Shown here: positions 30,600 through 38,970 of the stretch, one piece after another
How the letters are laid out: the number at the start of each line of letters is the position of its first letter
Numbering within the stretch: the stretch's first letter is position 1
Source: Vibrio sp. AND4
GTDB taxonomy: Bacteria > Pseudomonadota > Gammaproteobacteria > Enterobacterales > Vibrionaceae
Length of the DNA: 64,000 bases
Reading direction: 5' to 3'
NCBI RefSeq assembly: GCF_000171815.1
Contig: NZ_ABGR01000002.1
Span: 496,001-560,000, forward strand
Position numbers and translations under genes: made by a program
The notes under the pieces: model-generated
What the model was told of the DNA's origin: nothing
The model's database searches: none
What the model saw: the letters and a program-made list of their open reading frames with translations, nothing else

Positions 30600-31251
30600 G
30601 CAGCTGCCCTCCTTGTAGACGAATTTTACCATCCATATGCTCTGCTACTTTCTCACTGTGCGTCACTACCAGCAAAGTGCATTCTAACTGGCGAGACAAA
30701 CTTGTAAGTAAGCGCATTACAGCTTCAGCGTTACGTTCATCCAAGCTGCCCGTCGGCTCGTCAGCTAACAGGATTTTCGGTTCCATATACAAAGCTCGAG
30801 CAATCGCAGCACGTTGCTGCTGGCCACCAGACACTTCCTCAGGGTAACGGCCTAGAAGTGGCATAAGATCAAGAGCCGATAGAATTTGACGCCATTGCTC
30901 TTTGTCATCTGGCAACCCTTTTAATTGGCGGCAGAAACGGATGTTATCTGCAATATTCAAGGTCGGCAGTAGGTTGAATTGCTGGAAGATATTACCAATA
31001 TTATTGCGACGATACAGAGTTCTTAGATGATCTGATGCACTATGCATAGAGAAATTTGGGTATTGAATCTCACCAGAATCAGCGGTATCAAGACCTGCGA
31101 TCAAGTTAAGCAAACTGCTTTTTCCCGATCCACTCTCTCCCATCAGTGCTATTTGTTCACCTTGTTGTAATGTTAATTCTGCCCCTTGCAGTACAGGATA
31201 AAATTCACCCCCGTCTACATAGCCTTTGCATAGGTTTGACAGTTTTAACAT
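30580..31251 (-). CDS. ABC transporter ATPase, LolD/MacB/YbbA type
   Basis: The protein has 223 residues. Walker A GESGSGKSS lies near residue 38, signature VSGGQQQR near 141, Walker B ILLADEPTGSLD near 160, and the switch histidine in VVTHSE. The Q-loop region QQFNLLPTLN matches the MacB/LolD subfamily that partners FtsX-like permeases. It is the first gene of the three-gene operon with the permease and lipocalin-like protein. E. coli YbbA is the nearest familiar relative. Confidence 0.88.
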   Translation of the reverse strand: MLKLSNLCKGYVDGGEFYPVLQGAELTLQQGEQIALMGESGSGKSSLLNLIAGLDTADSGEIQYPNFSMHSASDHLRTLYRRNNIGNIFQQFNLLPTLNIADNIRFCRQLKGLPDDKEQWRQILSALDLMPLLGRYPEEVSGGQQQRAAIARALYMEPKILLADEPTGSLDERNAEAVMRLLTSLSRQLECTLLVVTHSEKVAEHMDGKIRLQGGQLHVMARS

Positions 31252-31733
31252 TGATTTTGCCGCTTAAATAGTATCTAGAAATTGGAATCAGAATCTACAC
31301 TAAAATACTGTTGGTAGGAAGTATTTTGAATGGTTGATCACACTATAAGGGTGCAGGTGCGACCTGTCTCGTGACATGCTTCAACATTTAATCAATTTTT
31401 ATCCAAATTATCTCCATGCATTGAAAGCATTCCTCTCACTTACGTAGAACGCACTGCTTTGAGAGACGTGTCATTTTACCCATAGCCGTTCACAACAATA
31501 TCCTCTTGCCGAAAAGATCTTCAGCAAAAATAATCAATCGGCAAACGGAAAAGAGTATGATCCAGCAGGGTGAGTAATACCAAACTGTCTACAAAAATAA
31601 CCTATCGGCATCAGTCATCAATTATGAGAACAAAGTCATACTCGTTATGTCGACAACTTATTGATAGAAGGGGGAAAGTGTCCCATGATAATACTCAGCG
31701 GTAATCATCCACCAGCAATTAAAAGGGTCAAGA
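31252..31733. other. Non-coding gap between divergent operons
   Basis: 482 bases lie between the ABC operon (minus) and the DUF2867 gene (plus). Two similar segments, AAAATAATCAATCGGCA (about 31527) and AAAATAACCTATCGGCA (about 31592), form a spaced direct repeat, and TTGCCGA occurs at 31507. These may be repeated activator sites. No ORF with a ribosome site is evident. Confidence 0.4.
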
Positions 31734-33179
31734 ATGAAAAAGGTGTTGGTACTTGGAGCTTCCGGATACATTGGTTCACAGCTTCTTCCACAACTGTTGG
31801 ACAAAGGTTATATAGTCACAGCAGCGGCACGTCATATTGACTACCTAGAATCCAGAACTCAACCGCACCCTAATCTCACCCTAACGTATTTAGACTTAGC
31901 AGATACACTAGCAACGCTCAACGTGGTCAAGGATTTTGATTTGGTGTTCTTCCTTGTGCACGGTATGGCGCAAGGCCACGACTTTGTCGAGTATGAGTTA
32001 AACCTCGCCGAGAACTTCAAACAGGCGCTTGAGAAGAGTCACGTTCAACATGTGATTTACTTAAGTGCAATTCAGCCTCAAACTGGCAACTCCCAACACT
32101 TAGCAGCACGTAAAGAGACGGGTAATATAATTCGTCAAGCGGGTGTGCCTGTTACCGAGCTTAGGGCTGGTGTGATTATAGGCCCTGGATCTGCCGCTTT
32201 CGAAATTATGCGTGACTTCGTCTACAATCTCCCTATTTTGATAGCGCCTAAATGGGTGGACTCTAAAGCCAACCCGATTGCCCTTCCCAACCTCAATCAC
32301 TACTTACTAGAATTAGCAGAAACACTCCCTACAGAAAATCAAATCTACGAGGTTGGTGGCCCTGATACATTAAGTTACCGCGAGCAATTTGAAGTCATTT
32401 GTAAGATAACTAAGAAACCCTATCGACTTTGGTCAACACCACTACTCACCCCAAAAATGGCATCGTACTGGTTGGCGATCGTGACGTCGGTTCCCACTAA
32501 TATTGGGAAAGCGCTCCTTGCTGGTTTAGAACACGATTACGTTGCCGATACCAATGCAATTAACGAGCGATTCCCGCAAGCGCTCATTGGTTACGAGCAG
32601 TCCATCGCCGACACCATAGCAACAGAGGGAACGTTTGTACGCAGTAACGTTTGGGGATTCGAGCCTGCCGCACTCAAACGTTGGCAGCCGGGTTACGGAT
32701 ATTACCCAAAACGGGCTGGAGCAAGTATTAAAACACAAGCTTCTGCCACATCTCTTTGGAAAGTCGCGCAAAAGATTGGTAGCCAAGAAAAAGGTTATTA
32801 TTATGCCAACATTCTTTGGCGCACCCGAGAGTGGCTGGATATCTTTTTTGGTGGCGGGAAGCCGAATCGAATTTCCCCTCCTGGTCCAGAACTTAAAGTG
32901 GGCGATTTTATTGATTCATGGAAAGTCATTCGCTGTGAAGAAAACCAGTTCCTCTCCCTATTTTTTGGTATGAAAGGGCCTGGGCTTGGTCGTTTGGAGC
33001 TGACGATTAAAGACGATGGTGAGGAGCGGGAGTTCGATATCACCGCGTGGTGGCATCCACAAGGTTTTCTCGGCTTACTCTACTGGTTTGTCATGATGCC
33101 GGCGCACCTGTTTATCTTCAAAGGCATGGTCAAGGCCATTGCGACAGAAGCTGAAGATCAGGAGGACAAACAAGACTAA
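31734..33179 (+). CDS. NAD(P)-binding SDR fused to DUF2867 domain
   Basis: The protein has 481 residues. The N-terminal half is an atypical short-chain dehydrogenase/NmrA-like Rossmann domain: VLGASGYIGSQLL at residues 5-17, LSAIQPQTG in the middle and LRAGVIIGPGS. The C-terminal part (about 330-475) is DUF2867, with TREWLDIFFGG and WWHPQGFLGLLYWFVMMPAHLFIF, a hydrophobic segment that may touch the membrane. The combination occurs in many proteobacteria; its substrate is unknown. An AAAAGGGTCAAG ribosome site precedes the ATG. It is transcribed alone. Confidence 0.82.
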   Translation: MKKVLVLGASGYIGSQLLPQLLDKGYIVTAAARHIDYLESRTQPHPNLTLTYLDLADTLATLNVVKDFDLVFFLVHGMAQGHDFVEYELNLAENFKQALEKSHVQHVIYLSAIQPQTGNSQHLAARKETGNIIRQAGVPVTELRAGVIIGPGSAAFEIMRDFVYNLPILIAPKWVDSKANPIALPNLNHYLLELAETLPTENQIYEVGGPDTLSYREQFEVICKITKKPYRLWSTPLLTPKMASYWLAIVTSVPTNIGKALLAGLEHDYVADTNAINERFPQALIGYEQSIADTIATEGTFVRSNVWGFEPAALKRWQPGYGYYPKRAGASIKTQASATSLWKVAQKIGSQEKGYYYANILWRTREWLDIFFGGGKPNRISPPGPELKVGDFIDSWKVIRCEENQFLSLFFGMKGPGLGRLELTIKDDGEEREFDITAWWHPQGFLGLLYWFVMMPAHLFIFKGMVKAIATEAEDQEDKQD

Positions 33180-33183
33180 ACAA

Positions 33184-33215
33184 AAAAGCGTACACACGTG
33201 AATGCGTACGCTTTC
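33184..33215. terminator. Bidirectional terminator between convergent genes
   Basis: AAAGCGTAC and GTACGCTTT arms (about 33185-33193 and 33207-33215) flank a loop; A and T runs lie outside. It serves the DUF2867 gene (plus) and the DUF2913 gene (minus). Confidence 0.8.
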
Positions 33216-33238
33216 ATTCAATGCGGAGAAATGATTCC

Positions 33239-33901
33239 CTAGTCTGCTTTAAACGACAGTGGAATCTCTGCTAATTGATTGCCCTCATTGGCAGGGAAGA
33301 TCAGGTACTCACCGTGGTATTTGACCTTCGATTTGTAGTCCGTAACCTTATGAACCATAAAGCCAGCTTGCGATGCTTTCTCAACAAACTCCGCGTGGTT
33401 TCCACGAACAAACCAGCTCATCGGTTTTACCAATAGCTCTCCATCAAAGCAGCTTTCACATTGGTCAGCACACAGAGCCAATGAATTTTGGCCTTCAGTG
33501 AAAATTTGAATCTTGCCAAAACCAACTAATTGCTCGGATGTAGACACTTCCCAGTCCGCTCGCTCCATCGCATCAAGAAACGCCTCAATGTCAGAATCTT
33601 TGATTACTTTCGCTTCTTCGCCTCGTGAGAAAAACTGCCCGTAGAAAGCGGATATGCGTTTAAAAAGGAACAGCAAACCCGCGTCATTGCCTTTCGAACG
33701 GCCAGCTTTCTGCCAACGCGTTAAGTCATCACCCACTGCGCGGCCAAAGCGTTGCGATTTAAGTGCCTTTGTGACCCAGCGCACCAGATAGTGGTTGTTC
33801 GCAACGGGGGCATTAGCCAATTTACCTGAACGATGTTCTTGGTCTAACTCAGCTAAAGCTGCGTTAACTAAATTTTGAATTTCTTGGGTGTAATTCGACA
33901 T
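33239..33901 (-). CDS. DUF2913 family protein
   Basis: The protein has 220 residues from the ATG at 33901. It is soluble, with no signal or membrane segment. NNHYLVRWVTKALKSQRFGR and GLLFLFKRISAFYGQFFSR near residues 40-110 match the DUF2913 family, found mainly in Vibrio and relatives; its function is unknown. The ATG shares one base with the bcr stop (TAATG), so it is translationally coupled to the efflux gene. The longer frame reaching into bcr is not credible. Confidence 0.75.
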   Translation of the reverse strand: MSNYTQEIQNLVNAALAELDQEHRSGKLANAPVANNHYLVRWVTKALKSQRFGRAVGDDLTRWQKAGRSKGNDAGLLFLFKRISAFYGQFFSRGEEAKVIKDSDIEAFLDAMERADWEVSTSEQLVGFGKIQIFTEGQNSLALCADQCESCFDGELLVKPMSWFVRGNHAEFVEKASQAGFMVHKVTDYKSKVKYHGEYLIFPANEGNQLAEIPLSFKAD

Positions 33902-35103
33902 TACGCCTTTCTTCCTAAAGTCCAATAAAGCAGTGCAGACAGCACTGAACAAGCAAACATAACGATGATCATCGGCCATGCAACCGTACCTGGCATTAAA
34001 GCAACGATAGCACCAATCAGTGAGCCTAAACCAAAACGCAATGTACCCGCCAGTGAGGAGGCAGTACCCGCCATGGTTGGGTAACCACTCAGCAACAATG
34101 CCATTGAATTACTACCAATCGTAGACAAGGTACCGATAAATAACACAACGAAAGGGACTATACCCCACAAACCGAGATCGAGAAGCCAGCCGACAAACAG
34201 ACCGATACCCGCAAACAACTGCAGGGATAAGCCAAAACGCAGCATGAAGTGCGAGCCGACCTTTTTTACCATGCGGCCATTCAGAGTCGTCATAATGATC
34301 ATCGCAACAATATTCAAACCAAATAGGTATCCGAACTGATCTGGTCGAACACCGTATAGGTCGATATAAACAAACGAGCCCGCGGTAAGAAATGCAAACA
34401 TCCCCGAGAACGAAAAGGCACCTGAGAGTATTAAACCTAACGCTTCAGGGTTAGAACACAAACGCGCATAGTTGGCAATTGTGGTTCTGAACCTCAGTGG
34501 CTGGCGATTTTCCGGTTTCAACGTTTCTGGAATAATTCGCAGAACAAGCAAAATCACTACAACAGCGAAAATAGCGAGTACCCAAAAGATGGAACGCCAA
34601 CCGAACCAAATTGCTAAATGGCCACCGATCATCGGCGCAACTAGGGGGGCCATCGTCATTACCAAGGTCACGAATGACATTGCACGCGCAAAATCTTCAC
34701 GTTCAAACATGTCACGTACGATCGCCTGGATAATAACTGCCGCGGCGGCCCCTGCAAAACCTTGCGCAGCACGTACATAAGTCAGCGCGTCAATACCGGT
34801 TGTGGTTGCACTGACGACCGCCGCCAGAGCAAAAAAGAACACACCTAAAATAAGCACAGGTCGGCGACCATAACTGTCGGCTAGCGGACCATGAATAAGC
34901 TGGCCGATTGCAAAGCCCGCCGTGTAGGCAGTTAACGTGATTTGTACCGCACCTGCGTTTACGCCAAGATCTTTGGCTATGGTTGGCATAGCAGGTAAAT
35001 ACATATCGATAGCAAGTGGGGTCAATGCACCAATGGCACCGAGTACGAGGAACAATAAAAAACTGATTTGTGACTGGGGAGTTCCTTGGGCTTTTTCTGC
35101 CAT
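33901..35103 (-). CDS. bcr: Bcr/CflA family multidrug efflux MFS transporter
   Basis: The protein has 400 residues with 12 predicted helices. TPLAIDMYLPAMP in helix 1, GPLADSYGRRPVL in loop 2-3 and MAPLVAPMIGG in helix 5 are typical of the Bcr drug:H+ antiporters. E. coli Bcr exports bicyclomycin and other drugs. An AAGAGGTAAGG site precedes the ATG. The order bcr, rsuA, radD matches E. coli. Confidence 0.93.
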   Translation of the reverse strand: MAEKAQGTPQSQISFLLFLVLGAIGALTPLAIDMYLPAMPTIAKDLGVNAGAVQITLTAYTAGFAIGQLIHGPLADSYGRRPVLILGVFFFALAAVVSATTTGIDALTYVRAAQGFAGAAAAVIIQAIVRDMFEREDFARAMSFVTLVMTMAPLVAPMIGGHLAIWFGWRSIFWVLAIFAVVVILLVLRIIPETLKPENRQPLRFRTTIANYARLCSNPEALGLILSGAFSFSGMFAFLTAGSFVYIDLYGVRPDQFGYLFGLNIVAMIIMTTLNGRMVKKVGSHFMLRFGLSLQLFAGIGLFVGWLLDLGLWGIVPFVVLFIGTLSTIGSNSMALLLSGYPTMAGTASSLAGTLRFGLGSLIGAIVALMPGTVAWPMIIVMFACSVLSALLYWTLGRKA

Positions 35104-35223
35104 TGCCTTACCTCTTGTTAAACCCTCCCATCAAGATTCCACATTGATTGAGGTAAATGATTGACGCTTCTCTAGCCCTGAAATCGTCGCGTTATGGGTA
35201 ACAGAATACCGAAATAGGCTGAA

Positions 35224-35925
35224 CTACTTAACAACAGATTCAACTTCTTCTTCTGTCAGGAAACGGTAATCGCCCGGCTCAAGCGCTTCATCGAGTACAA
35301 TGGACCCAATACGCTCGCGGTGAAGATATTCCACCTTATTGCCAAGCGCTGCAAACATTCTTTTCACTTGATGATATTTGCCTTCCACAATCGTCAGCAG
35401 CACCTCGTTTTCTGCCTCGTTGACGATTTCAAGATGCGCAGGCAATGTTGGTCCACTTTCATTACGCAGTTCAATACCTTCAGCAAACTTCTCAATGTAA
35501 TCAGGTTGAATCGCATCAGCTAGCCATACTCGGTATGTCTTCTCACATTTGTGTTTTGGTGACGTAATACGGTGAGACCATTGACCATCGTCTGTAATTA
35601 ATACAAGCCCCGTCGTATCGACATCTAAACGACCAGCAAAGTGCAGTTTTTCTACCTTTGGTTCATCGAGTAAGACAAACGCCGTTGGGTTATGTCCATC
35701 TTCATGCGAACACACAAAGTCTGCTGGCTTGTACAACATGATATAACGAGGGCCAGGAGCACCAACTAGACGGCCTTCCCACTCAACCACACCAGCTTCT
35801 GGTACCTTGAATGATCCACTCTTTTGAACCTCACCATCCACGGTTACATCGCCACTTTTGATGATCTTCGTTGCCTGTTTGCGAGTCGCACCCAGTCCAT
35901 CACACAAATATTTATCTAAACGCAT
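35224..35925 (-). CDS. rsuA: 16S rRNA pseudouridine(516) synthase
   Basis: The protein has 233 residues (E. coli 231). An N-terminal S4 RNA-binding domain (MRLDKYLCDGLGATRKQATKII) precedes the catalytic domain. The active aspartate lies in GRLDVDTTGL near residue 102, and EGKYHQVKRMFAALG is the conserved C-terminal motif. RsuA forms one pseudouridine in 16S rRNA. It is divergent from radD across about 75 bp. Confidence 0.96.
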   Translation of the reverse strand: MRLDKYLCDGLGATRKQATKIIKSGDVTVDGEVQKSGSFKVPEAGVVEWEGRLVGAPGPRYIMLYKPADFVCSHEDGHNPTAFVLLDEPKVEKLHFAGRLDVDTTGLVLITDDGQWSHRITSPKHKCEKTYRVWLADAIQPDYIEKFAEGIELRNESGPTLPAHLEIVNEAENEVLLTIVEGKYHQVKRMFAALGNKVEYLHRERIGSIVLDEALEPGDYRFLTEEEVESVVK

Positions 35926-35999
35926 GAATACCTCTACTGTTTAAGGTCGGGTATTATAGCGTTCCTAATTCGAATAGTTGAGCAATTTCACTGATTTTC

Positions 36000-37751
36000 A
36001 TGTTTACCCTTCGACCATACCAAGCCGACTCTGTAAAAGCGGTGATACACTATTTTCGTCAACACACGACACCCGCGGTCATTGTGCTGCCAACTGGTGC
36101 GGGTAAAAGCCTGGTCATCGCAGAGCTAGCAAGACTTGCCAAAGGACGTGTGCTTGTGCTTGCTCACGTAAAAGAACTGGTGGAACAGAACCACGCTAAA
36201 TACGAAGGTTATGGTTTGCAAGGCGCCATTTTTTCTGCCGGGCTTGGACGCAAAGAAACCAACCAGCAAGTGGTGTTTGCATCAGTGCAATCTGTGGTAC
36301 GCAATCTGGAATCCTTTAAAAATCAGTTTTCATTGCTGGTCATTGATGAATGCCATCGAGTCCCTGATGAAAAAACCAGCAGCTATCAAAAAGTCATCAC
36401 GCACCTAAGAGAGCTAAACCCAGGAATAAAAGTGTTGGGATTAACTGCCACACCATACCGATTAGGTATGGGATGGATTTATCAGTATCACACCCGTGGA
36501 CAGGTGCGCACCGAGGAGTCTCGCTTTTTCCGCGACTGCATCTTCGAACTCCCGATTCGTTACTTACTTGATGAGCAATTCTTAACACCTGCTCGCATGA
36601 TGGATGCCCCAGTCTTGTCTTATGACTTCTCCCAGCTAAAGCCTGCCAACACAGGCAGATACAAAGAAGCAGAAATGGACATGGTGATAGACAAAGCCAA
36701 GCGCGCGACGCCACAGATCGTTGAACAAATCATCCAATACGCAAAAGAACGTAAAGGTGTGATGATATTTGCCGCCACCGTTCGTCATGCACAAGAAATT
36801 TATGGCCTGCTACCCGAGGGGGAAACCGCCATTGTAATCGGTGATACGCCAACACTTGAGCGCGATGCGATCATTCAATCGTTTAAGAATCGTAAGATAA
36901 AATATTTGGTGAATGTGTCCGTTCTCACCACAGGCTTCGACGCTCCACATGTGGATTTAATTGCGATTCTCCGCCCTACTGAATCTGTCAGTCTATACCA
37001 ACAGATCGTCGGTCGTGGTTTGCGCCTCTCAGAAGGTAAATCAGAATGCTTAGTTCTAGATTACGCTGGTAACAGCTACGACTTGTATCAACCAGAAGTT
37101 GGCGATCCAAAGCCAGACTCCACCAGCGAGATCATTACCATTCCTTGCCCTGCATGTGGGTTCAACAATAATTTTTGGGGAAAGTTAGACAATAATGGTT
37201 TTTTATTAGAGCACTTTGGTCGCCGTTGCCAAGGGTATTTTGAAGACGGTGAAACTGGTGAGCGTGAGCATTGTGGTTACCGCTTTAGAGCAAAGTACTG
37301 CGGTGAGTGTGGGGCGGATAATGACATCGCAGCGCGGATTTGCCACGAGTGTGATGCCACTCTCGTCGACCCAGATAAAAAGCTCAAAGAGGCATTAAAT
37401 CTGAAAGATGCGCTCATCTTTGAATGTACTGAGATGGACTTGTCGGTCTTTAAGTCCAGTGATGGCAAATCACAATTGAAAGTAACGTATTCCGGAGAAA
37501 CCTATCAAGGAGAGGGTAATGCGCTAGTTCACGAGTTCTGGTCGCTGAATACCAAGAAACAAAAACAGATATTCAAAGACCAGTTTGTCCGCCCTCACCT
37601 CGCAGACAAACATCGTCCCTTTGATCACGCATCACCAACAAAAGTCGTCGCGAATCAACACCGTTTTCGCCTGCCGCAGTTCGTTATCGCTCGCAAGTCG
37701 GGGCGGTTTTGGAAGTTACGCGATAAAATCTTCGACGACGAATTGAGATAA
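36000..37751 (+). CDS. radD: RadD DEAD/DEAH-box DNA repair helicase-like ATPase
   Basis: The protein has 583 residues (E. coli YejH/RadD 586). It is a superfamily 2 ATPase: PTGAGKS (Walker A, about 32-38), DECH (about 116-119), TATPYR, and the C-terminal QIVGRGLRLSEGK. A cysteine-rich zinc region follows (CPACGF, HCGYRF, CGECGAD, CHECDA, residues about 380-460). RadD acts in double-strand break repair with RecA/SSB. The ATG at 36000 gives the family start, with little ribosome site. Confidence 0.94.
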   Translation: MFTLRPYQADSVKAVIHYFRQHTTPAVIVLPTGAGKSLVIAELARLAKGRVLVLAHVKELVEQNHAKYEGYGLQGAIFSAGLGRKETNQQVVFASVQSVVRNLESFKNQFSLLVIDECHRVPDEKTSSYQKVITHLRELNPGIKVLGLTATPYRLGMGWIYQYHTRGQVRTEESRFFRDCIFELPIRYLLDEQFLTPARMMDAPVLSYDFSQLKPANTGRYKEAEMDMVIDKAKRATPQIVEQIIQYAKERKGVMIFAATVRHAQEIYGLLPEGETAIVIGDTPTLERDAIIQSFKNRKIKYLVNVSVLTTGFDAPHVDLIAILRPTESVSLYQQIVGRGLRLSEGKSECLVLDYAGNSYDLYQPEVGDPKPDSTSEIITIPCPACGFNNNFWGKLDNNGFLLEHFGRRCQGYFEDGETGEREHCGYRFRAKYCGECGADNDIAARICHECDATLVDPDKKLKEALNLKDALIFECTEMDLSVFKSSDGKSQLKVTYSGETYQGEGNALVHEFWSLNTKKQKQIFKDQFVRPHLADKHRPFDHASPTKVVANQHRFRLPQFVIARKSGRFWKLRDKIFDDELR

Positions 37752-37828
37752 GCGAATATTGATTAATTCACTTCCTGTTCATGTACATCACGATATAATT
37801 GCTCTAATTCATTGAAAAAGGCTTTGCT

Positions 37829-38257
37829 ATGTCTATTTCCTTTACTCCACGCAAACTTTTCATACTGCTTGGGTTGGTTCCATTTTTATTGTCTGCATCA
37901 AGCTTTGCTGACCAGCACGCTTACAAAGACCATGATGACGATAAAGATGGTCACGCTATCGTTCGTGACGTTGAGAAGCCGGGGACAAGCGTTGAGTTCG
38001 ATGAGGATCAGGATAAAGTCTATCGTGCAGTTCAGAAAGGCTACATACGCCCTTTCTCTGATATGTATGAAGCAGTCGAAAGTGATCTTTACGGCCGGAT
38101 TATTAAAGTGGAGCTTGAGGAAGACGACGACGAATGGGTTTACGAGCTTAAGATCTTGTTCAGCAACAGTGTGATAAAGGTGGAATACGACGCCGCTACG
38201 CTTGAAATGCTCGAGATAAAAGGACGAAACTTCAATAAAGCACTCAAGCCAAAATAA
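37829..38257 (+). CDS. PepSY domain periplasmic protein
   Basis: The protein has 142 residues. A signal peptide spans about residues 1-27 (LFILLGLVPFLLSASSFA). The mature protein has an acidic, histidine-bearing stretch (DHDDDKDGH) and a C-terminal PepSY-like fold (VYRAVQKGYIRPFSDMYEAVESD, then KVEYDAATLEMLEIKG). It precedes a response regulator and kinase by 53 bp and probably shares their operon. PepSY proteins beside two-component systems often modulate or respond to the sensor (family knowledge). The acidic stretch suggests metal or cation binding (inference). Confidence 0.8.
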   Translation: MSISFTPRKLFILLGLVPFLLSASSFADQHAYKDHDDDKDGHAIVRDVEKPGTSVEFDEDQDKVYRAVQKGYIRPFSDMYEAVESDLYGRIIKVELEEDDDEWVYELKILFSNSVIKVEYDAATLEMLEIKGRNFNKALKPK

Positions 38258-38310
38258 TCAATCAAAACACCGAACACTCAAAAACGTGAAACACAATAAG
38301 AAGAAAGAAT

Positions 38311-38970
38311 ATGAAAATACTTGTTGTCGAAGATGAACCTCGCCTAGGCGAACAGATATTAGCAACGTTGGAAAACAACGGCTGGGTGCCCGAACTTTCT
38401 CAAGATGGCATCGACGCACTTTACCGCGCAACTTCAGAAGAGTGGGATGCGATTGTACTCGATCTGGGTTTGCCCAAACTCGATGGCTTAACCGTCCTAA
38501 GAGGTATTAGAGACGAAAACATTAATACACCCGTTGTTATTTTAAGTGCCCGTGACACCCTTTCTCAACGTGTCGAAGGGTTAAATGCAGGTGCCGACGA
38601 TTACCTCACAAAACCGTTCGAAATGGTTGAACTAACAGCACGTCTTCGTGCTCAGTTACGTCGCGCTTCAGGCAACCCCTCTCCTGTAATGCAGATTGGC
38701 GATTTGAGCCTAGATACACGCTCATCAAAAGTTCTGTGGCAAGGCCAAGCCGTAAGCTTAACTGCATTAGAATACAAAGTTGTAGCTTACTTCGTACATA
38801 ACCCAGAAAAAGTCATCTCTCGTACCGAGTTGGTTGAGCACGTCTACAAGCAAGATTTCGACCGTGACTCGAACACCATCGAAGTGTTCATCGGTCGTAT
38901 TCGTAAGAAAATCGCACCGAAAATCATCAAGACGGTGCGTGGACTGGGATATCAATTGAATGCCGAATAA
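38311..38970 (+). CDS. OmpR/PhoP-family response regulator
   Basis: The protein has 219 residues. The receiver domain carries the acidic pair E7-D8, phospho-acceptor D51 (VLDLGLPKLDG), S79 and K101 (LTKPFE). The C-terminal winged helix (SRTELVEHVYKQDFDRDSNTIEVFIGRIRKKI) binds DNA. It resembles PhoP/QseB/CarR regulators. The stop overlaps the kinase start by 11 bases. It sits between the PepSY gene and the kinase. Confidence 0.92.
   Translation: MKILVVEDEPRLGEQILATLENNGWVPELSQDGIDALYRATSEEWDAIVLDLGLPKLDGLTVLRGIRDENINTPVVILSARDTLSQRVEGLNAGADDYLTKPFEMVELTARLRAQLRRASGNPSPVMQIGDLSLDTRSSKVLWQGQAVSLTALEYKVVAYFVHNPEKVISRTELVEHVYKQDFDRDSNTIEVFIGRIRKKIAPKIIKTVRGLGYQLNAE

Noticed and set aside
37812..38174. 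120-codon frame overlapping the PepSY gene
   Set aside because: Out-of-frame shadow; the PepSY frame has a signal peptide and domain match.
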